From: Lactobacillus kalixensis DSM 16043
GTDB lineage: Bacteria; Bacillota; Bacilli; Lactobacillales; Lactobacillaceae
Assembly (NCBI RefSeq): GCF_001434335.1
Contig: NZ_AZFM01000004.1
Coordinates: 43,456-107,455 of the forward strand
Direction: 5' to 3'
Length of the DNA: 64,000 nt
The notes beneath the pieces are model-generated. The model did no database searches. It had not been told where the DNA came from and was given only the letters and a program-made list of their open reading frames with translations. Made by a program: the position numbers and the translations under genes. Within the stretch, counting starts at the first letter, position 1, and every line of letters begins with the position of its first letter. This document shows, one piece after another, positions 50,910-60,121 of the stretch.

Positions 50910-51734
50910 TTAGTTATTGTTAGAACTTGCATTGTCGTCTTTAATGTTCAAGTCTTTCTTAGCTTGTTCATAAAGATCGTTTGCATTCTTATTACTTGCT
51001 GAGTATTGTTCACTAGTAAGAACGGCAGCATTTGGATCATCCAAAGTTACTGCACTTGCTGGAATCAAAATGTACTTCTTATCACTTGTCATTGCATAAT
51101 AAGCGGTAACTTTTTGGTTATTACTGCTAATTGCATTGTCATCTTTAAACAAGATGGTAAGAGTAGTACCTACTGGCATCTCTGAATCAGCTTTACTACC
51201 TTTACCAGTGCTGGTATCCATGTTGAAGTAAATAGATGCAGTAGTTACTTTACCGGTATATGTCTTTGGTTTTGCAGCATCAATTTTACTTTGCCAATCT
51301 GCAGCCTTCTTCTTGTAAGCTGCGACTGCTTTATCTCTTGATTGCTTCATCAATGAAGTTAAGGTTGGAACCTTCTTCTTGCTAATTACTTTAGCATCCT
51401 TGGTTCTAATTGCATAGTTGCCGCCAAGGTAGTAGTAATTTACACCTTTGTACTTAGTTGACCAGCTAGCAGTCATCTTAACAGCTTTCATGGTAAGCTG
51501 ACGGCCATTCTTCTTCATTGGCACAATCTTAGAAACTGCAGTGCCTTTTTTGTTGAAAGTAATCTTATAAAGACGAGCACCCTTCTTAACACTAACAGTT
51601 GGATTCTTATAGTTCTTCTTAGTACTCTTTGTAGCAGCTTGAACAGTTGGTGTAGTAGTTTCAGCCAAACTTACCCCTGTGCTAGTCAATAAAGCAGCAG
51701 CTGCTAATACAGTAAATAACTTTCTTTTTTTCAT
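50910..51734 (-). CDS. Surface-layer-type (SLAP-domain) exported protein
   Basis: 274 aa from the ATG at 51732-51734. A Sec signal peptide (residues 1-~33, M-K-K-R-K-L-F-T-V-L-A-A-A-A-L-L, with V-Q-A-A near the cleavage site) is followed by a SLAP-type region with K-G-A-R-L-Y, V-S-K-I-V-P-M-K-K, Y-K-G-V-N-Y-Y-Y-L-G-G-N-Y-A-I-R, typical of attachment to the cell wall in lactobacilli. It is basic, so it probably sits on teichoic acids. The C-terminal part is unclassified. Single-gene unit. Confidence 0.85.
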   Translation of the reverse strand: MKKRKLFTVLAAAALLTSTGVSLAETTTPTVQAATKSTKKNYKNPTVSVKKGARLYKITFNKKGTAVSKIVPMKKNGRQLTMKAVKMTASWSTKYKGVNYYYLGGNYAIRTKDAKVISKKKVPTLTSLMKQSRDKAVAAYKKKAADWQSKIDAAKPKTYTGKVTTASIYFNMDTSTGKGSKADSEMPVGTTLTILFKDDNAISSNNQKVTAYYAMTSDKKYILIPASAVTLDDPNAAVLTSEQYSASNKNANDLYEQAKKDLNIKDDNASSNNN

Positions 51735-52028
51735 TTTGTTATGCCTCACATTTAAAAACTCTACTGATCATATTATAACCTATTTTCATGAAAATATTAG
51801 CCAAAAGCTTTGTGAAACCATTACAAGCATTATTTTTGACAATATTATCACTTCATTTCCAAATGTTAATCGCTTTCATCTTTGATCATAGTGTATTTTG
51901 TTTTTACATCTTAAAATAAAGTACCGTGGAACTACTATTACAATAGGCTATACACAGGTTTTACACATACATTACAGTTCAAAAGTTTAAATAATTTGTT
52001 TACTCTATTATTATTTTACTTTTTGTTA

Positions 52029-52057
52029 TGTCAAAAAACTGTATTTAGTGTATGATA
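52029..52057 (+). promoter_or_regulatory. Promoter of the candidate small RNA
   Basis: ATGTCA (52029-52034, 4 of 6 matches to -35) and TATGAT (52052-52057) with 17-nt spacing, pointing away from any plus-strand gene. Confidence 0.5.
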
Positions 52058-52063
52058 TAGGCG

Positions 52064-52204
52064 GTAGGAATATTCTACTATGATTAGCTTACACAATTTC
52101 TCCGTTAGATCTTTTAATATCCGAAAGATTTTTAGAAATTGTCGTATTTGTATCTGTATTTTCATGGCCACTAAGATCTATTGCTGAAGTCTTAGTGGTT
52201 TTTT
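52064..52204 (+). ncRNA. Candidate intergenic small RNA (~140 nt)
   Basis: A plus-strand unit with its own promoter, a 5' hairpin around GTAGGAATATTCTAC (52065-52079), a central structure in which CAATTTCT pairs with AGAAATTG and an inner ATCTTT pairs with AAAGAT, and a strong terminator CCACTAAGA/TCTTAGTGG followed by six T (52168-52204). No ORF with a ribosome site lies in it. The next plus-strand gene is far away, so it is not a leader. I do not recognise an Rfam family. Confidence 0.55.
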
Positions 52205-52208
52205 CATG

Positions 52209-52238
52209 CAAAAAAAGCTGGATTGCTCCAGCTTTTCT
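52209..52238 (-). terminator. Intrinsic terminator after the mucus-binding-repeat gene
   Basis: AAAAGCTGG/CCAGCTTTT stem with a 6-nt loop, T-rich on both strands; next to the stop codon at 52241. Confidence 0.85.
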
Positions 52239-52240
52239 TA

Positions 52241-54514
52241 TTATGTATTATCTTTATCTTCTCTGTTATTTTCAGGATTATCTTCTTCATCTGAATTTGC
52301 TAATCCTAAAATGGCAACAGCTAAACCAAACAAATCATTATCATCCTGATCGTCAGTTTCAGCTTCTTTAAATTCCTTAGCAGCTTCTTTTTCTATCCTC
52401 TTAGTTTTATCTTGAGCACGCTTTGTTTCGATGTCTTCCATCCCTATCCCGCCACTAGCATTCATATATGGTACTTTAGTATCTAGCGTTGGATTCTCCG
52501 GTGAAATACTTGGAATATTAGTACTCCATTGATCCAAAATAGGAGTATCTTGATCAGTCAAAACTTTCGTAGCATCATCTGGATCATTAATATAATTTGG
52601 GCGATCTACATTTGGAATTGGCTTGCCCATTGGGTTTACAGGTAGAATTTTCCCCACCTTATGGTAAACAACTTTTTGCATGACGTTAGTTTTTTCTTCA
52701 CTAACTATCAATCCACCTGCTTCGGCTTTCTCAGCAACATAGCCCGCAATAACTGGCACTTTTATTCTTTTGAAAGTGTGGTCCCCAATTAAACCAGTCT
52801 TTGTTTCAATAATTGGTTCACGTAATTGGTTATCCTTTTCACCAACAAATTTAATAGTTTGCATAGCTGAGTAAGTATCAGAAACACCCTTATTGATTCT
52901 TTGACTATAAACAATTTTAATAGTTACATCTTTATCTGAAGGTAAGACATTATCTTGCGGTTCAACTGCTTTTTGAGTGATTTGGAAATAACCAATATCA
53001 CCTGGATATTTTGCAACTACTTTAGGGAAGATATTAGTATCTTCTTCGCACTGCCAAGCACTTTCACTGTTTTCTGAACTAATTTGCTTATTGCCATTAA
53101 TTTCAAAACCTAATACTTTACCAGTTACTTGATCAACTATCGCTGTTCGATAAAAATGCACTTCTTGAACTACTTCACTGGTACCATCTGGTGCACCATT
53201 AACAGATTGACCGCGATCATTAATAAAACGAATAATTCGCTTTATATCTTTGTGTAAAGCCATTCTTTCATCATGTGGTGTAATACTTGGATATTCCGGA
53301 TCTTCCTCTCCAGGTTTTCCTGCTAAATGCAAAATGTGGTGTTTAACATGGATAGTAAAAACATTATAACCTTTTTGGATTTTGGTTGGAATTTCAACTT
53401 GACTTTTTGCCACTTCATATCCCAACTTGCGTAGTTTTTCAACATCAACAGCTGGATCATACTCAATCTGTGTACCAATTATTTGTTGCCCAGATGTATA
53501 TCCAACGCCTTCCTTGACGTTAATATCTTCATCAATAATGTCATCATGAAAAACAACCGTTAAGAATCCTTTTTCGCTACTATCATTTTTAGGAGTCGTA
53601 TAAACGGCCTGTTCAGTACCTGAACCAGATAAATAAATTACCATTGTATCTTGAGATGGATCTTCTTTTGGCTGAATTAAATCACCAACTTTACCATTTG
53701 CTGGATGATAGCCTTCAATACTAGGTAAAGCAATCGCAGTGATTTTGGTAATATCTTCTGGATCAGTTGGAAATGAATATGACTCACTTGCAGGAAGCTG
53801 TTGACCATCCTTATCAACCAAGATTAATTGCCCATTTGGCGCATAAGTGACTGTTATCATAATATTGCCTAAAGTTTGCTCAACATCTGTCATTTCAGCA
53901 ATATTACCTTTACCATCATCATATTTTTTTCCATCTGGACTAACAATACTTTCAACGTGATAGCCTTCAATAAATGGCGTATTTACACTTCTAAAAGTCG
54001 TACCATCTTCATGACTCCATTCAATGTTCTGAGTTTGATCTTCTAGTTCATCCCCAATTGCATTAGTCCATTTTTTAGTAACTTGGTCAAAATAACTTTT
54101 CCCAACAAAGTGAAGCGTATCGGTTACAGTTGCTGGATTATTGCCATTTGCGCCTTGATAAATAATGATTCTAGTTACATTTTTTTGAAGATCTACATTC
54201 TTAAGGCCATTACCAGCTTGAGTAGGATTTATTTCTTTAATATCATGATCAACAAAAATATTTACAACTTGATCAGATTCCATAATCTTATCTGGAATCG
54301 CTACAGTTGAATTCAAAATTTTATAACCTTGTGTTCTTAATTCATCAAAAACCTTTTCCTGATTATATTCAAAGTCTTTCCCAGCTTGTGTTGCTGTAAC
54401 ATTAACAGTGTATTGTGGTAAGTCTTGACTTGTCTTAACATCAGTTACTTTAACTGTAAGACTATACTGACCATTTTCATTTGGATTATTATGTTCTAAA
54501 TTTAACTCTGTCAT
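52241..54514 (-). CDS. Mucus-binding-repeat (MucBP/Mub B2-like) protein without export or anchor signals
   Basis: 757 aa. Two repeats of the Mub B2-type unit are visible (V-T-R-I-I-I-Y-Q-G ... F-D-Q-V-T-K-K-W near 100-160, and I-K-R-I-I-R-F-I-N ... I-V-D-Q-V-T-G near 430-480), each followed by an I-x-G-Y-x-x segment, as in lactobacillus mucus adhesins. There is no N-terminal signal peptide (M-T-E-L-N-L-E-H-N-N) and no LPxTG motif; the C-terminus has a short hydrophobic patch (L-F-G-L-A-V-A-I-L-G-L) followed by acidic residues. The ATG has only AAGG upstream. It may be cytosolic, exported by an unknown path, or the remnant of a larger adhesin. Confidence 0.75.
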   Translation of the reverse strand: MTELNLEHNNPNENGQYSLTVKVTDVKTSQDLPQYTVNVTATQAGKDFEYNQEKVFDELRTQGYKILNSTVAIPDKIMESDQVVNIFVDHDIKEINPTQAGNGLKNVDLQKNVTRIIIYQGANGNNPATVTDTLHFVGKSYFDQVTKKWTNAIGDELEDQTQNIEWSHEDGTTFRSVNTPFIEGYHVESIVSPDGKKYDDGKGNIAEMTDVEQTLGNIMITVTYAPNGQLILVDKDGQQLPASESYSFPTDPEDITKITAIALPSIEGYHPANGKVGDLIQPKEDPSQDTMVIYLSGSGTEQAVYTTPKNDSSEKGFLTVVFHDDIIDEDINVKEGVGYTSGQQIIGTQIEYDPAVDVEKLRKLGYEVAKSQVEIPTKIQKGYNVFTIHVKHHILHLAGKPGEEDPEYPSITPHDERMALHKDIKRIIRFINDRGQSVNGAPDGTSEVVQEVHFYRTAIVDQVTGKVLGFEINGNKQISSENSESAWQCEEDTNIFPKVVAKYPGDIGYFQITQKAVEPQDNVLPSDKDVTIKIVYSQRINKGVSDTYSAMQTIKFVGEKDNQLREPIIETKTGLIGDHTFKRIKVPVIAGYVAEKAEAGGLIVSEEKTNVMQKVVYHKVGKILPVNPMGKPIPNVDRPNYINDPDDATKVLTDQDTPILDQWSTNIPSISPENPTLDTKVPYMNASGGIGMEDIETKRAQDKTKRIEKEAAKEFKEAETDDQDDNDLFGLAVAILGLANSDEEDNPENNREDKDNT

Positions 54515-54745
54515 TTTGATTTACCTTACTCTGGTCTACGACAATTATTCAATCATTATATTATATCTAAATCTATATCGATATTTTTTGTGATTGCTAT
54601 TTTAAAAAATTCAACATTAACGTTATTTTTAGTTTAACATTTTTCCTTTAGTAGTGACTTAAAAAATTATAGTTTCTGTTATTATTTTTCACAAAAAAAG
54701 GCACCCTATCACATAGGATACCTCAATAGTTAAGTAAAAAATATT
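54515..54745. other. Intergenic gap upstream of the mucus-binding-repeat gene
   Basis: 231 nt, very AT-rich. It contains the terminator of the cupin gene (54692-54723). No signal-peptide-coding frame that could be joined to the following gene is visible. Confidence 0.5.
54692..54723 (-). terminator. Intrinsic terminator after the cupin remnant
   Basis: AGGCACCCTAT/ATAGGATACCT stem (one mismatch, 3-nt loop) followed on the minus strand by TTTTTTTG. Confidence 0.85.
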
Positions 54746-55030
54746 TTAACCTAACTTGTTATAGTCTTCATCTGATACTGGTTCGTACCATTTTGTTGTT
54801 CCTTCACCAACCATAATAGCTATGTGAGCAAACCATGAATCTTTAGCAGCACCATGCCAATTATTGCGACAACCAGGTTCAAAAGTAACATTTGAAACGC
54901 CAGTTTTTGCGTCTTTACTTGAAGCTAAGCCCTTTAAGTAACTTTTACCTACAAAATATTTAGCATAAGCATCATTGCTTTCACCAAAACCAAAGACACT
55001 ATTTTTTACTTCTTCTTCATTTTTAGCCAT
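54746..55030 (-). CDS. Cupin-family protein with an internal in-frame deletion
   Basis: 94 aa from the ATG at 55028-55030, after GAGGGG. The N-terminus (N-S-V-F-G-F-G, V-T-F-E-P-G-C-R-N-N-W-H) and the C-terminus (G-A-A-K-D-S-W-F-A-H ... W-Y-E-P-V-S-D-E-D-Y) match the lactobacillus cupin group of about 130-140 aa. The core between the first W-H and the later W-H-G-A-A-K-D, which carries the H-x-H metal ligands and the glycine-rich turn, is absent at W58-H59-G60. The two W-H sites probably served as the deletion ends. The frame is kept, but the barrel should not fold normally and metal binding is unlikely. Family call from memory of related proteins. Confidence 0.72.
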   Translation of the reverse strand: MAKNEEEVKNSVFGFGESNDAYAKYFVGKSYLKGLASSKDAKTGVSNVTFEPGCRNNWHGAAKDSWFAHIAIMVGEGTTKWYEPVSDEDYNKLG

Positions 55031-55220
55031 ATTTTTTCCCCTCATATCTTTTATTTTTACTATTCATATTCTAAATCTATTTTCCACCATTGATAAATAC
55101 TTATTACTAGTTGCAATTGATAACTTTTAATTATCGTAATTCTAATTGATGAACTACAAGAAAAAATTGGTGACACTTCAACCGAATCATTTATTATTTA
55201 TATTTTCTTTTTCAGATTCA

Positions 55221-55234
55221 TGTAAGCGCTTTTA
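55221..55234 (+). promoter_or_regulatory. cre box over the promoter of the 26-aa ORF
   Basis: TGTAAGCGCTTTTA matches TGWAARCGYTWNCW at 13 of 14 positions. It overlaps the -35 region that would pair with TATATT at 55253-55258, a repressing position. Confidence 0.5.
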
Positions 55235-55301
55235 TTTTATGGTAACTTGTGTTATATTGTTGGTGAAGAAGGATCAAAATAGAAAAAGGAAGATGATCTA
55301 T

Positions 55302-55382
55302 ATGTTAACATGGGCAATTGGTGGAACATTTTTAGCAATAGAATTAATTGGAGTGGTTTTATTATCATGCTACAAAGCATAA
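55302..55382 (+). CDS. 26-aa hydrophobic peptide
   Basis: An ATG at 55302 with AAAAGGA about 12 nt upstream opens a frame of 26 codons: a single membrane segment (W-A-I-G-G-T-F-L-A-I-E-L-I-G-V-V-L-L) and a short C-K-A tail. An ATG three codons earlier (55293) is closer to the ribosome site. A cre box and a possible promoter precede it and a terminator follows. I do not recognise a family; small membrane peptides of this type can be toxins, regulators or transporter subunits. Confidence 0.5.
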   Translation: MLTWAIGGTFLAIELIGVVLLSCYKA

Positions 55383-55420
55383 GCATTACGCTCCATAATT
55401 ATGAAACAACTTATAACTAA

Positions 55421-55458
55421 AAAACTGATTAGTGTTCTAAGAAACTAATCAGTTTTTT
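55421..55458. terminator. Bidirectional terminator between two tiny ORFs
   Basis: AAAACTGATTAGT/ACTAATCAGTTTT perfect stem with a 10-nt loop; U-runs on both strands. It ends the 26-aa gene from the left and the 35-aa gene from the right. Confidence 0.9.
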
Positions 55459-55464
55459 GATACC

Positions 55465-55572
55465 TTATTTTTGCGGCTTATCCCATTCTCCTGGCATATA
55501 TAGACCTGAATTATCTATTTTTATTAACGGCTTACAAAACTTAGCCTTTAAAAATTCTAAAAACTTTTCCAT
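55465..55572 (-). CDS. 35-aa peptide of unknown function
   Basis: An ATG at 55570-55572 is preceded by AGGTGA at 5-nt spacing, a good ribosome site. The peptide starts M-E-K-F-L-E-F-L-K-A-K-F-C-K-P (amphipathic helix, one Cys) and ends L-Y-M-P-G-E-W-D-K-P-Q-K. A terminator follows directly. The GEWDKP tail looks specific rather than random. No known family is recognised. Confidence 0.55.
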   Translation of the reverse strand: MEKFLEFLKAKFCKPLIKIDNSGLYMPGEWDKPQK

Positions 55573-55669
55573 CTTTCACCTATTGTCATCAATATATATT
55601 TCTTTAGATATATTCTATGACTTTCAAGTTAAAACGGTTTCGTTTATACATCACCTTAATAGATTTTTA

Positions 55670-57316
55670 TTAACTTATGTGAAGCTTATTGAGTAGTCTG
55701 GTTGCTTTGCTACCCATAATTTTTTGCAAAAGTCCCGTTTTTAAGACCATGAATCCGTAAACAATTACTCCTGCAATAACTGCTAAAACAACTAACGCTA
55801 AGGCAGATATTCGTCTTTCTGGTGATAAGAATTTTCCACCGAAAAAGACCACGAATTTAACTACCGCAAACATCATTGCTGAAAACACAACAATACCGGT
55901 AAAGCGTCGAGCTGTTCTTCCTAAATTGAAATCATAGCTAAATTCCAAATGCTTAATTGCTAGGAAAATAATTATTAGCATTCCAATATTAGTTGAAGTT
56001 AATGGTCCATAGACCTTAAATAGATATATCATTGGATATTGCAAAATAAATTTGATAATTAACCCAATGACTAAATATTTAATCGCAAGTCCATTTTCAG
56101 ATAAACCTTGCAAAATTGCCATTAAAACAGTAAATAATCCTAACGTAATTGCAGTAAAGGATGATAAATATAGAACGTTGGATCCTAACGGATCATAGCT
56201 ATAAAATACCGTATAAATTGGCGTTGCAATTCCAGCCATCCCAAATGATGCAGGAATCATTACAAACAAGAACAGATCAAGTGTATTGCTAATTTGCTTT
56301 GAAATACTGCGATAGTCGCCTTGAGTATGTGCCGCTGACAAAAGCGGAATTGCCGTTACTGCCATCGCACTTGCCAAGGAAACAATAATCATAATTAATT
56401 TATTAGCATTCAGAGCAAATAGTGCATACCATCCTTCAATCGTATCTGAGCTAGCATGTACTAAACTTGCAATCATCGGGTGAAATGAATACTGATCAAC
56501 TAAATAAAATAGTTGGATTCCGGCATCTATGATAATAAATGGAATCGCTTGTTCAATAATTTCAGCAAATAAACCACCTGTTGATACTTGAATAGCATTA
56601 TTAGAATTAGCAACTAAATCATTTAACCTTTGTCGTCTTGTAAACAAAAACCATAGTAAAATTGCAATTCCAAAAATTGCACCAATGGCAGCTGCTAAAT
56701 TCGACTGAATAACTGCATGAACATATGAGCCATGTTGAACTTGCATGATGACATATGCTGTCAAAAGCATCCAAATAACTCTAGCAAATTGCTCAACAAA
56801 CTGTGACATGGCTGACGGCATCATATCAGCATAACCTTGGAAATAGCCACGCATAATACTCAAAATTGGAATAATCAAAATAGCATACGATAAACTTCGC
56901 ATTACTGCTACTTGACGTGGATCACTTTGGCTACCATTAGAAGCTAGAATCGGTGCCGCAAAATACATAATAGCTGCTGAAATCACACCCAAAACAGCCA
57001 TCAGAATCAAGCCTTTTCTAAACAGTTTTCTTCCAATACCGTATTCATTTAGTGCATTATATTTCGCTACCTGCTTAGCCACAGCTCCGGGAATACCAGC
57101 AGTTGAAATGAGAATAAAGATACTGTAAATATTATAACTTCTGGCAGTTAAAGCATTAGCAATATTGCCATAATGCCCCATCCATGCATACCATGGAATG
57201 ATATATAACGCACCCAATATTCTTGAGGCAATCGAACCAAAAGTCATCCACGCAGATCCTTTTATAAAGGTTTCCTGCGTATTTTTTTCATTTAGATTTG
57301 TTTCGTTCTCTTCCAT
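55670..57316 (-). CDS. MATE-like polysaccharide/lipid flippase (MurJ/Wzx superfamily)
   Basis: 548 aa with about 14 membrane helices. The N-terminal F-I-K-G-S-A-W-M-T-F-G-S-I-A-S-R-I-L-G-A-L-Y-I-I-P motif is typical of the YtgP/SpoVB/MurJ branch of oligosaccharide-lipid flippases. It probably moves lipid II or another polyprenyl-linked glycan outward. The ATG at 57314-57316 was preferred to a TTG one codon earlier. It follows leuS across 95 nt. Confidence 0.88.
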   Translation of the reverse strand: MEENETNLNEKNTQETFIKGSAWMTFGSIASRILGALYIIPWYAWMGHYGNIANALTARSYNIYSIFILISTAGIPGAVAKQVAKYNALNEYGIGRKLFRKGLILMAVLGVISAAIMYFAAPILASNGSQSDPRQVAVMRSLSYAILIIPILSIMRGYFQGYADMMPSAMSQFVEQFARVIWMLLTAYVIMQVQHGSYVHAVIQSNLAAAIGAIFGIAILLWFLFTRRQRLNDLVANSNNAIQVSTGGLFAEIIEQAIPFIIIDAGIQLFYLVDQYSFHPMIASLVHASSDTIEGWYALFALNANKLIMIIVSLASAMAVTAIPLLSAAHTQGDYRSISKQISNTLDLFLFVMIPASFGMAGIATPIYTVFYSYDPLGSNVLYLSSFTAITLGLFTVLMAILQGLSENGLAIKYLVIGLIIKFILQYPMIYLFKVYGPLTSTNIGMLIIIFLAIKHLEFSYDFNLGRTARRFTGIVVFSAMMFAVVKFVVFFGGKFLSPERRISALALVVLAVIAGVIVYGFMVLKTGLLQKIMGSKATRLLNKLHIS

Positions 57317-57367
57317 CAATCTCTTTAATCTTTCCTATTACTTCTGAATTTATTATAAATTTTGGAG

Positions 57368-57390
57368 AAAAGATCCAGTATCGATCTTCT
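57368..57390 (-). terminator. Weak terminator after leuS
   Basis: AAGATC/GATCTT stem with a 7-nt loop, followed on the minus strand by TTTCTCC; short and weak, so some read-through into the flippase gene is possible. Confidence 0.4.
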
Positions 57391-57411
57391 TTATTTTAGG
57401 AAAAATTAAAA

Positions 57412-59826
57412 CTATTTGGCAACGATATTAACGATCTTGTTAGGAATAACAATAACTTTCTTAATATCTTTACCTTCAACGAACTTCTTAACGTGTTCTT
57501 GATCTAAAGCTTGCTTTTGCAATTCATCTTTATCTGTGTCTTTAGCAGCTTGAAACTTACCACGAAGTTTACCATTCACCTGAACCATAATTTCTACAGT
57601 TGATTCAACTAACTTAGCTGGATCATATTCAGGCCATTTTGCATAAGAAATTGATTCATCATGACCGAAGACTGCCCAGATTTCTTCCATCATGTGTGGA
57701 GCAACTGGTGCCAACAATTTTACAAAGCCCTCAGCATATTCCTTTGGAATTGTCTTAGCTTTTTGAGCAGCATTAACAAAAACCATCATTTGACTGATTG
57801 CAGTATTAAAGTGAAGTGCATCAAAGTCTTCAGTAACCTTCTTAACAGTTTCGTTATAAACCTTATCCAAAGTACCGTCGTTTTCATTAACAATTCTCTC
57901 TTGAGGGATTGCCTTAAGATCTAAATCGTTAACAAATAAACGCCATACTCGATCTAAGAACTTCTTAGTTGAAGCAGGACCGTTATCATCCCAGTCAATT
58001 GATGCATCTAATGGTCCCATGAACATTTCATACATTCTAAGTGAGTCTGCACCATATTCTTCGATAACATCATCTGGATTAACAACATTTCCTTTAGACT
58101 TAGACATCTTTTCATGATTCTTAAGAATTAATCCTTGATTATACAACTTTTGGAATGGTTCCTTAGTTGGAACAACACCTAAGTCATAAAGAACCTTATG
58201 CCAGAATCTTGCATAAAGAAGGTGACGAACTGCGTGTTCTGCCCCACCAATGTATAAATCAACTGGAAGCCACTTCTTAAGCAAGTCATAATCAGCTAAT
58301 TCTTTATCATTATGTGGATCAATGTAGCGAATGTAGTACCAACTTGAACCTGCCCAGTTTGGCATAGTATTGGTCTCACGCTTTCCTTTACGTCCATTTT
58401 CATCAACAACATTTACCCAGTCAGTCAAGTTTGCTAAAGGACTTTCCGGAGTACCTGATGGCTTAATGTTAGTTGCATGTGGCAAGCGTAATGGAAGTTC
58501 ATCTTCTGGAACCAAGCTGGTAGTACCATCTTCCCAGTGAATAACTGGAATAGGTTCACCCCAGTAGCGTTGGCGACTGAAGTCCCAATCACGAAGCTTG
58601 TAGTTAACCTTTTGCTTACCGACATTGTGTTCTTCAAGCCAGTCAACCATCTTCTTCTTAGCATCATCATTGTTAAGACCATCTAAGAATTCTGAGTTAA
58701 CATGGACACCATCCCCAGTAAAGGCTTCTTTGCTAATATCTCCACCTTCGATAACACGGTTAATTGGTAATCCAAACTTTTCTGCAAAAGCATGATCACG
58801 ATCATCATGAGCAGGAACCGCCATAACAGCACCAGTACCGTAACTTGCTAAAACATAGTCAGAAATCCAAATTGGAACTTCTTTTCCGTTTACTGGGTTA
58901 ATTGCATATGCACCAGTGAAAACACCAGTTTTATCCTTATTTAGATCTGTTCTTTCAAGATCTGATTTAGATTCAATTTGTTTAATGTAGGCATCAACTG
59001 CAGCCTTTTGTTCAGGAGTTACAATCTCTTGAACTAGTTTGCTTTCTGGCGCCAAAACAGTGTAAGAAACACCAAACAAAGTATCTGGTCGAGTAGTAAA
59101 TACGTCAAATGTTTTATCAGTATCTTTAACCTTGAAAGTAACCTGGGCTCCAACTGAACGACCGATCCAGTTTCTTTGCATTTCCTTAACTGGTTCTGGC
59201 CAATCCAAGTCATCTAGATCTTCAAGTAATCTATCTGCATAGGCAGTCATCTTAAGCATCCATTGCTTCATATTACGACGGTATACCGGATAACCACCAC
59301 GTTCTGTCTTACCATCAACTATTTCTTCATTAGCAACAACAGTACCTAAGTCTGGTGACCAATTAACAGGAACCTCAGCTTCATATGCTAAGCCCTTCTT
59401 GTACATTTGTTCAAATACCCATTGAGTCCACTTGTAAAAATTAGGATCACTAGTAGCTACTTCACGATCCCAATCATATGAAAAGCCTAAGGTGTTTAAT
59501 TGACGCTTAAAGTTAGCAATATTTTCTTTAGTTACAACTTCTGGATCTTCACCAGTCTTTAAAGCATATTGTTCAGTTGGAAGACCAAATGCATCCCAAC
59601 CCATTGGATGCAACACATTGTATCCTTGTGCACGCTTCATTCTTGACATAATATCGGTAGCCGTATAACCTTCTGGGTGGCCAACATGGAGACCTTTACC
59701 TGATGGAAATGGGAACATGTCTAAAGCATAATAATTTTTCTTCTTTGGATCCGTACCAGTCTTAAAAGTATCATGATCAGCCCAATATTTTTGCCACTTC
59801 TTTTCAACAACCTTGTGATTGTACAT
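57412..59826 (-). CDS. leuS: Leucyl-tRNA synthetase
   Basis: 804 aa, class I. The HIGH motif is H-V-G-H-P-E-G, the KMSKS loop is [10 protein letters not shown], and the CP1 editing domain ([17 protein letters not shown]) is intact. ATG at 59824-59826 after AGGAAGGA. A T-box leader controls it. Confidence 0.98.
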   Translation of the reverse strand: MYNHKVVEKKWQKYWADHDTFKTGTDPKKKNYYALDMFPFPSGKGLHVGHPEGYTATDIMSRMKRAQGYNVLHPMGWDAFGLPTEQYALKTGEDPEVVTKENIANFKRQLNTLGFSYDWDREVATSDPNFYKWTQWVFEQMYKKGLAYEAEVPVNWSPDLGTVVANEEIVDGKTERGGYPVYRRNMKQWMLKMTAYADRLLEDLDDLDWPEPVKEMQRNWIGRSVGAQVTFKVKDTDKTFDVFTTRPDTLFGVSYTVLAPESKLVQEIVTPEQKAAVDAYIKQIESKSDLERTDLNKDKTGVFTGAYAINPVNGKEVPIWISDYVLASYGTGAVMAVPAHDDRDHAFAEKFGLPINRVIEGGDISKEAFTGDGVHVNSEFLDGLNNDDAKKKMVDWLEEHNVGKQKVNYKLRDWDFSRQRYWGEPIPVIHWEDGTTSLVPEDELPLRLPHATNIKPSGTPESPLANLTDWVNVVDENGRKGKRETNTMPNWAGSSWYYIRYIDPHNDKELADYDLLKKWLPVDLYIGGAEHAVRHLLYARFWHKVLYDLGVVPTKEPFQKLYNQGLILKNHEKMSKSKGNVVNPDDVIEEYGADSLRMYEMFMGPLDASIDWDDNGPASTKKFLDRVWRLFVNDLDLKAIPQERIVNENDGTLDKVYNETVKKVTEDFDALHFNTAISQMMVFVNAAQKAKTIPKEYAEGFVKLLAPVAPHMMEEIWAVFGHDESISYAKWPEYDPAKLVESTVEIMVQVNGKLRGKFQAAKDTDKDELQKQALDQEHVKKFVEGKDIKKVIVIPNKIVNIVAK

Positions 59827-59847
59827 TATTTATTCCTTCCTAAACAA

Positions 59848-60052
59848 AAAGTCCTATGATTCTAAGAAATCATAGGACGAATTTACTCGCGGTACCACCT
59901 AAGTTCCACATAATGTGACACTTATTGCTCCTTAACGCGGAAGCACAACGAAAGGTTTATCTTTCAGGACGAGTTCACCAGAAACTTTTAAAGCTTTACA
60001 CCAACCAGCTTCTCTCTGAAAAAAATTGCTAATTACTACTTCCTGACCTTTA
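59848..60052 (-). ncRNA. T-box leader of leuS (Leu specifier CUC)
   Basis: On the minus strand a stem I with TCAGGA/TCCTGA closing pairs, AGTAGTA bulge, and the specifier sequence GAA-CTC-G (plus-strand GAG at 59971-59973), then GTGGTACCGCGAGT and a terminator hairpin GTCCTATGATT/AATCATAGGAC with TTTTTG. CTC is a Leu codon. A -10 box TATAAT is at 60070-60075. Confidence 0.95.
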
Positions 60053-60121
60053 TTTTCTTTTAGATAATGATTATAATTTACCACAAATGCTAAAAATTAC
60101 AAGACAAGAGGAGAAGATCTT

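Larger units (their letters stand above)
51735..52240. other. 505-nt intergenic region with SLAP promoter and a small-RNA candidate
   Basis: The left part (51735-52020) is AT-rich and probably holds the SLAP promoter (minus-strand TATAAT at 51772-51777). I see no ORF with a ribosome site. The right part (52029-52204) reads as promoter, structured RNA and terminator on the plus strand, and 52209-52238 is the terminator of the next gene. Confidence 0.6.
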
